A stretch of 64,000 nucleotides of DNA, taken from NCBI RefSeq assembly GCF_910592395.1, contig NC_088309.1:994501-1058500 (forward strand). The letters are read 5' to 3'. Positions within the stretch are counted from its first letter, which is position 1. Each line of letters begins with the position of its first letter. The notes beneath the pieces are model-generated. The model was not told the origin of the DNA and ran no database searches. It saw only the letters and a program-made list of their open reading frames with translations. This stretch comes from Lineus longissimus (lineage: Eukaryota > Nemertea > Pilidiophora > Heteronemertea > Lineidae). A program made the position numbers and the translations under genes. Below are positions 50,701 to 64,000 of this stretch, one piece after another.

Positions 50701-51946
50701 ATGACAAAATTGGGAGAGATGTTTATTTCCAATGCTACAGACCATACTTTACTCAATACCTTTGGCATTGTGGTCTCAATGTATGCCCTCTATATCGAGG
50801 TGAAGAAGGCCAAGGATAAAAACTATGTTGCCATATGTGATATTAGCGACAGGATGAGCTGTTCTAAGGTGCTCACTTCAAAGTAAGTATACAATGATGT
50901 ATTTTGGTCTGACCGCATCACAGTGTAACAGAGAAGAAACAGTGGAGACTCGAAACCCTGAAGTAATACGCTGTCAGAATCGGAATCTCTTTTCAAACTT
51001 ATTGATGTGACACTTTGTTTACTCGGGTTTCTCTAGTTTGGAGTAAATCAACTTCAATAGTGACCTCAGCCATTTGATGCGGCACTCCTCTTTCACTTTC
51101 AGGTATGGGAAAGGTTTTGGAATTGTTGGACTTCTTGTTGGAAATGACCATTTCCTGAACATGCCAAACTGCATCCTTGGCATCATATTCTATATTTTAC
51201 AGCTGACACTTGGTAAGTTTTTATCCAAATTCAATGGGGAATGCTTGCACGTCAAATCAGTGACCAAGTGGTGTCTGTATCACATGCTTGTAATGAGAAA
51301 CTATGCATCCGATGACTAAAACATAGTGTCAGTAGTTGTTTGTAGCATCTTTATTTGTCCAGCAAATATGTTCAACTCTAAATAAGGGCCAGCAATAGTT
51401 GGAGAATTTTAATCTAATTCAATAAAGTTGTATTCTGCCTCAAAGAGCAGAGTGACTGTCCCATTCTATGGTCTTTTACTTGAAGTACAAGACAGGGCAT
51501 TACTTTGCGAGTGCAAGTTTCATGCCACCTTGTATTGGAACTATAGATCGTTGCACTTGATTAGGGACAACGTTTACAAAGACACCGCATCATGTCACGC
51601 TACCTGCAATGCATCGTGACGTTGCACCTCTGTAAACGTTGTTCCCAATCAAGTGCATGAATATATATTATGAAGTTTTTTGTGCGCTCAATCGATATCT
51701 CCTCAAATTTTCAAAATCTATTTTCTTTCAGGTTATATCGTGGCCCCATGGAGTAATACAGCGCTCTTTTACTTGTCGGTGGCATCTTGTATTGGCTCGC
51801 TCTACCTGGCTTGTATCCTCTTCTTCGTCCTGAAAGACATCTGTCTCATCTGTATCACCACCTACTTTATCAACGGAGGACTGCTTTATCTGAACTATGA
51901 ACGGTTTATGAAGTTGGATCAGATGGATCAAATGGACTTCATGTAG
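50701..51946 (+). CDS. VKORC1: Vitamin K epoxide reductase complex subunit 1, complete
   Basis: ER membrane enzyme that reduces vitamin K epoxide to quinone and hydroquinone for gamma-glutamyl carboxylation. Coding exons 50701-50882, 51103-51212, 51732-51946; 168 aa (human 163) with matching phases. The loop cysteines C46 and C54 (CDISDRMSC) match human C43/C51. The active-site C135-L-I-C138 matches the human CIVC motif and is followed by ITTY, as in the vertebrate inhibitor-binding TTY motif. YGKGFGIVG and [11 protein letters not shown] are also close to human, and four hydrophobic segments fit the VKOR bundle. No upstream in-frame ATG exists; Met7 is a possible alternative start. Whether this is VKORC1 or VKORC1L1 is not certain. 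An ATTAAA at 52137-52142 may be the poly(A) signal. Confidence 0.93.
51552..51657. repeat. Inverted repeat in VKORC1 intron 2
   Basis: Arms of 27 bp (51552-51578, 51631-51657) starting TGCACTTGATT and ending AATCAAGTGCA pair with two mismatches. An inner GTCACG/CGTGAC stem lies between. It is probably a small MITE or hairpin; no clear target duplication. Confidence 0.6.
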
Positions 51947-53037
51947 GACAATGAATTGTAGGCGTGTTGACATGCGTTATCACAGATGATGGCGATGCCA
52001 TGATAAGTACATGTAATAAGCCATGATTATTCTTCAGGTCAACATATCAACAGATATACTGATAGTCCAAGACTGGCCAACACCGCTGTTGTGATTTCGG
52101 CGTACCAGTGTGGAAGAAAATTCTCTACCAGTGGAGATTAAATAAGTGTCCTGTCTCAAGGCATGGGTCTCCATTGCCATGACCCTTAATGTTAGACAGT
52201 AGGGTAGAACATCACCCTCCACACAGAAACATCAAGCTGTAAAGTATTGCAGAATTGGCTGTTACATTCTCTACTCTTCCTTTCTCAGAATTAGTGAAAA
52301 ACAAAAATTCATCAATTTTCATCAATTTATTTCTCTTGACAAATTGAGTGAGTTGAACTTTTATCTGTTGAAAGAAGTTCTATACAAATTATAAGGAGCT
52401 TGTTGTTTAATGAATATATCAAACATAGACTTGATGAAAAAAGTATAGTTGTGGATTTCTTTTTCAGCTCAGTAAATTGCAAGGATTGTTTCTACTAAGT
52501 TCCCACCCATGCAACTTACATGTACATATCAATGTAGATGGATGTGTTGATGTATAAGAGAACTCGCAGTGTCACTGAGCTGTAGACTAATGGTCTCACT
52601 TTGATTGTGGACTGGACTTCATGAAAACTAATTGCATGATGCGTAAAGATGATGACGATAATGACCTAATCTTACAAATATTGAACATGAGGACCATTAA
52701 AGGCTGTGATTCTCTGTAATCAAGCATGTTCAAGTAATGCTGTAAGGTACTCTCCAACACATTTTGTGATGTAAAGGTGCAAAATAAGAAATATGAAGCC
52801 AGCACTAAATGTTTGGGAAAAGGCTGAACAATCTTAGCAGCACATTAGGCCACGTGGCAACAAAGGCCGACGGACATTGAACTACATGTATCTTGGCTGT
52901 ACATTTGATCTCCATGTACCAAGACGAGCGTCTACAAGTGATTCATTTTTGGACATACACCCACAATTTGACCTTCTTAGTTCCAGACTGTATCACATAC
53001 CAAAATGTTTGATTTCATGATTCCTGATTTAAACCAT
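51947..53037. other. Convergent 3' ends of VKORC1 (+) and MAPK7 (-)
   Basis: No gene is recognised in this AT-rich stretch, which should hold both 3' UTRs. ATTAAA at 52137 could serve VKORC1; TTTATT near 52327 could serve MAPK7 on the other strand. Short ORFs here show no family resemblance. Confidence 0.5.
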
Positions 53038-59400
<6,363 letters not shown>

Positions 59401-61768
59401 CACATCACGAATTTTTGAGAAAGACTGAAACAGCCACCATTCTTGCCATTGAGGTAATACCCCGGTTACTATTTTTAGAATAGTGACGTCAATGTGATTT
59501 CTGTGGTCTATGGGATACCAACACTGCAAGTTTTTGAAAAATACAGCATGTCCCAGAAAAATCTTCATTACAATTTAGGGGTGTCTAAATTCGTCCTTTT
59601 TTACTTATAGCTGCCTCTTCTTTGGGTAAGAATGGGTCAAAGTCATGAAGTTGGAGAATATTTAGAAGGCAATATGACATGGTCTGGATGGGCGATGTAA
59701 TGGATTGGAATGGACAGGACCAAGGACCAGAGACCTGATCTCCCTCGCAGAGACACTACTATAGTGCCACAAAGTCAAGCCTATAGTGTCACCACAACAT
59801 ACACAATGGCTTCATTGGTGTGGGATAGACAGATGGACACCTTCCTCGTTGCATGGTATTGAGTACAGGGACTTGAATTACTTGTACCCGTATGACCTGT
59901 AAGCTCCAGGATGAAAATTAAATACAACATAACAACTTTTTTTTTTCACAAGAAATTTTATGATATATTTTAAACATGATAAAAGCATTTTGTAGTCTTA
60001 CAATTTCATAAGCAATTACTTACAATATATTGGCAATAATACTCGAGATTCTAAACAAAAAAGTATTCCGAAAAACAACAACAAAATGCAGATACAAAAC
60101 TTTGTACGGCTTGACATTTTCTACCTGATCTCAAATGTGGATCTGCGTGGTAAATGTTTGACTTCAGATAGCTCGCAATCTTTTCAAATTGTTAAAACTC
60201 GGGGCAAGAAACAATATCACCAACTGCACTGTTGAACAGATAATGCCAAGTTTTTAAAACGAGTACTACAAATATGTACTTGTACATACATGACTCAATA
60301 AACTAAGAAAATTACATACAATTGAAACTACTTCCATCCTGACACAATACAAACAATTAAAGTGTCTTGTCCCGCTCAAAGTGCTGTTCTCAACAACTCT
60401 GAGCATTAACTAGGCTATGAAGTTCCTCCTATCCCTGTAATGGTTGACCAGATCCGCTATAAACACAGGGTTTTTTTATCAAAAGTAAATGGACCTTGGT
60501 TTTTTGGATTGACAGACATAACATAAGTACTGTATCTAATTTGTCCAAAACCGTAAGTCACATGGTAACACTCTATATAAGAACCTCTCGAGAACCATAC
60601 ACGACACGAGATTTCCAGTGATACTTCCTTCGACCATCATAACTCTTATACCAATCTTGGACTTCCATGTCTGAATGTCTGCAATTGGGCAATTATATGA
60701 GTGGGCAATACGATCAGACTCAACATCAACAGAGTTTCAAGGAACATTGACATAAGAAGACTGAATTTTATCTTCAACCAGCTGATAGTATCATAAATGT
60801 GACAGTAACATTTGAAAACTTCTTAATCAAATAATGAGCTTCTTTTTTTGGCACTGCCATTGGCATCTCATTTACATATATCTACAAAATACACATGCAA
60901 TATTGTTTCTGGAACTTACAACAATTTAGTGTTTTTTTACTTATCAATGTATACAAAACAAAGATAAGACAGTTTAACAGCATAAAACAAAGATTCATGT
61001 ACATTAAATGCACCTCCCTAACATTGTATAGCAAACATGACAAAGCTGGCAGACCAAGCAACCTGTAGAGGGAGGAAGAGAATGAGGAAAGGAGTAGAAA
61101 AGCAACTTCAAATACTGGTACATTGCATAGAAACACCACCACTACCAGACACTGTGAAAGATGGAGAATTAAAGCAAGCACATTCTAAATACATGTACAT
61201 GTACATTGAATTGAATGGGAAAAAAACCCATGGATGCTACATACCTGGTAAACTTTGTCATAAACTGTGGTTTGATTGACTTTCTGATAACTTATCAACT
61301 AACTCTACCCCGCTGATGGATCCCAAAAGGTCAAAGATAAAAAGAATTTTCAACAAATTTTTACACTGGTCCATGAAATTGAATATATATTTTAGTATTG
61401 TGGCCTCAGGGCCAATAGAATCCTTTCCCCAGACATTTGAAGGCATGTGTGGTAAGGGTGAAAGGCACTTCTTTGGTGTCTTTCATATCTCAGTATTATC
61501 TGCCACATTGTTGCCCCAGTCGGCCTACCGATTGGTGTATTGAATTAGATGGACCATTGGGTTTACTTCTAAACTATTCAATTTAAACCTTACTAAACAA
61601 TTTAGGGAGCTCTGAACAGCCTACAAGCCAACACATAAAAGTAACATATGGCAGTTTTTTAAAAAGCAGTCCAATAAGTAAAGATTCCATACACTGCAGC
61701 TGGACACACCCTTTTCCTCATGCACCGAGCGAGCCACAATAACATCATCTCGTAGATTAATGGCCTCT
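59401..61768. other. Intergenic AT-rich DNA
   Basis: I recognise no gene. The stretch holds several T-runs (e.g. near 59939) and ACATGTACATGT-type simple repeats (near 61193). The right part should include the 3' UTR of the small gene that ends at 61769. Short ORFs of 60-100 codons show no family features and no splice support. Confidence 0.5.
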
Positions 61769-63051
61769 TTACCGATTTTGCCTTTCGATGATCTTGTTTG
61801 TCTGTTTTCCCACATTAGACAGCGATTGGATTCCATGTGATACAGCATCAATATCTCTATGGAGTTGACCAGGACTGCTGAAGTTACACCTGAAATGCAA
61901 GGCTAGTAGTTTCAGTAAAGCAGAAGAATCCACAAGAATTCCCAGCAGAGATCACTCAGAGGTCAGCATGTAAAGCTCACTATCACCTTTTATGACAAGG
62001 CATACTTGGCTCACTGGATCACCTAAAGAATTCTTTTGGAGAACAATCAGTAATAATTGCTTTGGCCACAGAGTTCACAATGCAGATCAATCAGTAAGTA
62101 TTGTCGCAGGGACAATGTCAATGATAAATGAAGGGACACACACTGGATCATTTCCAAGTCCATGGTGTACGGTACTAGAAGTGCAGGTATTGAAGGGTGT
62201 TGGATTAAGTGCATTTCAGTGATCCCGGTTCCTCTGGTTGTATCTTTTACTTTCAAATTTTCTAATACAAGTTCATGGTGTTCTTTACCTCTTTGGTTGA
62301 AACCTATTCAACCTGACTGACTGAGGAGATTCTACCACATTTGGCTCCTTTGGTGTGCGATTCTGAATTCTCATTGACCTTCTTAGTGTGCTTGCTGGAG
62401 TGTTTGGCGCACTGTTAAGTCGCTTTCTACGTCTTATTGAAGAGCGCATTTTCTGCAAAAAAGAGAACAGCATGTACCATAACAATTAACAGTAGCATTA
62501 GAGGTCAACGATACAAGGAGGATCATATGTATTTCTTTCTGTTTTACATTCAGAGTTAGAAACAAGACACTCCTGCAACTTGTGGCAGTTCATGATTGAT
62601 GGAAGAATAATTAGGATGACAAATGGGTTGTGCCTCAATGACTCTAAAACTATACCATGATTATGTGAAGTAGCCTATATAGGCCTACTCTAGTCTAGAT
62701 ACTCAAATTGTTGTCCAGCCGCCGTGCTCGGCCGTCGTTAAGAATCATCATCAGCATGCATGATACGACCCATGACAGACCTACCTGTCTAATGCTGCCG
62801 AACGTATTACGCAGCAAACTGGCAACCTTTAAGCTGGAGTCAGATTGCCCTCCTCTACGCATTCGCACTCGAACGGTTTCTGAAACTTGCGTGACACTGA
62901 CCGTTTGTTCATTTTGTTTTACATTTTTTTCTTCTGAATTTAAAGTTTCAATTCGTTTGTACGAACTGGTGGGGAACCTATTTTCTTTTGCCTCTTGTAC
63001 ATTGTACCTTCCCCCTCTCCGAAAGCTCAACGCTTTTCTAACCAATGCCAT
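61769..63051 (-). CDS. Small basic protein, tentative PIMREG (FAM64A)-like
   Basis: Coding exons 63051-62785, 62452-62289 and 61889-61769 give 183 aa with consistent phases. The protein is very basic and Ser/Arg-rich, with RRRKR and RRSMR clusters and probable CDK-type sites (NTPAS, RTPKE, ESPQS), which suggests a nuclear cell-cycle protein. The order of short motifs resembles my memory of PIMREG: a KR(I/L)ET segment, then a (F)GSIRQ segment before RRRKR, then a C-terminal SVRLNR...SSP...GIQSLS helix. The similarity is weak and unverified. A possible donor (CG|GTAAAG) overlaps the stop codon, so the true C-terminus may lie further on. An upstream in-frame ATG at 63063 is an alternative start. 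It is head-to-head with IQCD. Confidence 0.55.
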
Positions 63052-63063
63052 AATAATGTGCAA

Positions 63064-63772
63064 AAATGAAGTTTAGCAAGGGGGCAAAAATGAAAAATCG
63101 AATTTGGAAGACTGCGCGCGCGCTGGTAGTTCACATGACACTCACGTGACCAAAAGTAGTGCAATGTCTTGGAACCTTTCAAAATAAGCCCTTAAAATTA
63201 AAGTCAATAGCAAACACGCAATAATAAAAAGATTTTTTTAAAAATAACAACAAATGTATATCGTCTGTATCCTTTAAAAGCATTAAACTGCCGCTCATTT
63301 GATTTGAATTATGTCTGTAGTTTACCTAATAAACTTATTTGCAGACCAATACCAGATATTGATGCGCAACTACAAATTTTATCTTTTTTTTACTAATGCA
63401 TTTAAAATGTCATATTTTAGTAGAACTATATCTATTTTGTTGAATTATGCACTGTTTTGAAAACAATATTAATCCATTTTTTGCAAAAAAATTGTATTTT
63501 GAACTGGCACTATGTGTTGCTATGTAGCAGTGTACATTTGTTGATGGTTTGTGAAAAGGCGTGGAGAAAATTTTGTTTGCGATTCCTGTCGAAAGACGAA
63601 GAAAACAACGACATAACAAATGATGAACTTGGCGAATGATTTGTCATGTTAATGCGACTTTTACAATAAGTAAATTTCAGTGGTTATTTGTATAAAAAAC
63701 TTTTTGAAATCACCATAAACAGTCATTTTTGATACGTTTCCACTGTGAATTCCAGATTTCTGAAAACACAAA
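63064..63772. promoter_or_regulatory. Putative shared promoter of the PIMREG-like gene (-) and IQCD (+)
   Basis: About 0.7 kb separates two divergent start codons. Near the minus-strand gene is a short CpG-rich patch (GCGCGCGCGC near 63115) and an E-box CACGTG within CTCACGTGACC (near 63143). The rest is AT-rich with no recognised element. Shared use is inferred from orientation. Confidence 0.4.
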
Positions 63773-64000
63773 ATGGCCGCCGAAGTTGAAGTTCCTCCTC
63801 AGATGGAGGTCATGCATATGAGGTTACCCACTAAAAGTAACCTCACTCAAGTGAGCATCAAACCTCTTAAGGCAAAAGTCAAGAAACTTGATCCGTTGAG
63901 AGCACTTGAGCCATCTCGAAAGAAGTTATCAACCGTTGAATCCCAAAGAATCATGGCAGTTTTAGATGAAACCATGAAAAGAACTGAGCTTGTGTCAATC
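63773..64000 (+). CDS. IQCD: Dynein regulatory complex protein 10, 5' end only
   Basis: DRC10/IQCD is a coiled-coil, IQ-motif subunit of the nexin-dynein regulatory complex of motile cilia. The first 76 codons are here, open to the right edge. Residues 38-75 (KLDPLRALEPSRKKLSTVES, then QRIMAVLDETMKRTELVS) align well with the N-terminal conserved block of human IQCD (SR-KLTTIEAKRIM-ILDEA-ELV). The ATG has a good context (AAAATGGCC), and the upstream TTTCCAG could be an acceptor for a leader exon. The coiled coil and IQ motif lie outside the window. Confidence 0.78.
   Translation, partial: MAAEVEVPPQMEVMHMRLPTKSNLTQVSIKPLKAKVKKLDPLRALEPSRKKLSTVESQRIMAVLDETMKRTELVSI

Noticed and set aside
61621-61851. 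Alternative frame of the last exon of the PIMREG-like gene (starting MLYHMES)
   Set aside because: The upstream exon ends in phase 2, which leads into the other frame and its stop at 61769. The alternative frame needs a different donor.

Overview
The window is eukaryotic nuclear DNA, most likely from a marine invertebrate (lophotrochozoan or invertebrate deuterostome; I cannot place it more closely). The genes are split into short exons with GT-AG introns and conserved phases. The gene set is animal: AIFM3, MALT1-type paracaspase, VKORC1, MAPK7/ERK5 and IQCD/DRC10. Non-coding DNA is AT-rich and carries several families of small repeats and mobile elements.

Layout: (1) 1-3045, minus strand: 5' part of an AIFM3-like gene (myristoylation-type N-terminus and Rieske domain), running off the left edge. 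(2) 4592-11433, plus strand: complete MALT1-like paracaspase in 14 coding exons, head-to-head with AIFM3. Its N-terminal death-fold domain reads as a CARD. One intron holds a 54-bp minisatellite and a 160-bp MITE. (3) 12463-49679: a tandem array of about 31 copies of a ~1,178-bp unit filling the MALT1-VKORC1 interval. Every complete copy has a tRNA-like (SINE-head-like) segment with A box, B box and T-run, plus a TATA-like motif. The last copy is broken by two unrelated insertions: a 1.13-kb element with a perfect terminal hairpin, and a 526-bp foldback element full of CCACCGCGGTGG palindromes. (4) 50701-51946, plus strand: complete VKORC1 in 3 coding exons. (5) 53038-58821, minus strand: complete MAPK7/ERK5 in 8 coding exons, 1,181 codons, with TQY instead of TEY in the activation loop. 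(6) 61769-63051, minus strand: small basic protein, tentatively PIMREG-like. (7) 63773-64000, plus strand: 5' end of IQCD/DRC10, head-to-head with the previous gene.

The genes do not form one pathway. They are ordinary animal genes around a large satellite block. The points most worth a second look are the satellite array with its repeated Pol III-like module, the foldback element, the TQY activation loop of ERK5, and the CARD-paracaspase architecture. All gene models were built by hand from splice signals, reading phase and remembered family sequences; no database search was run.
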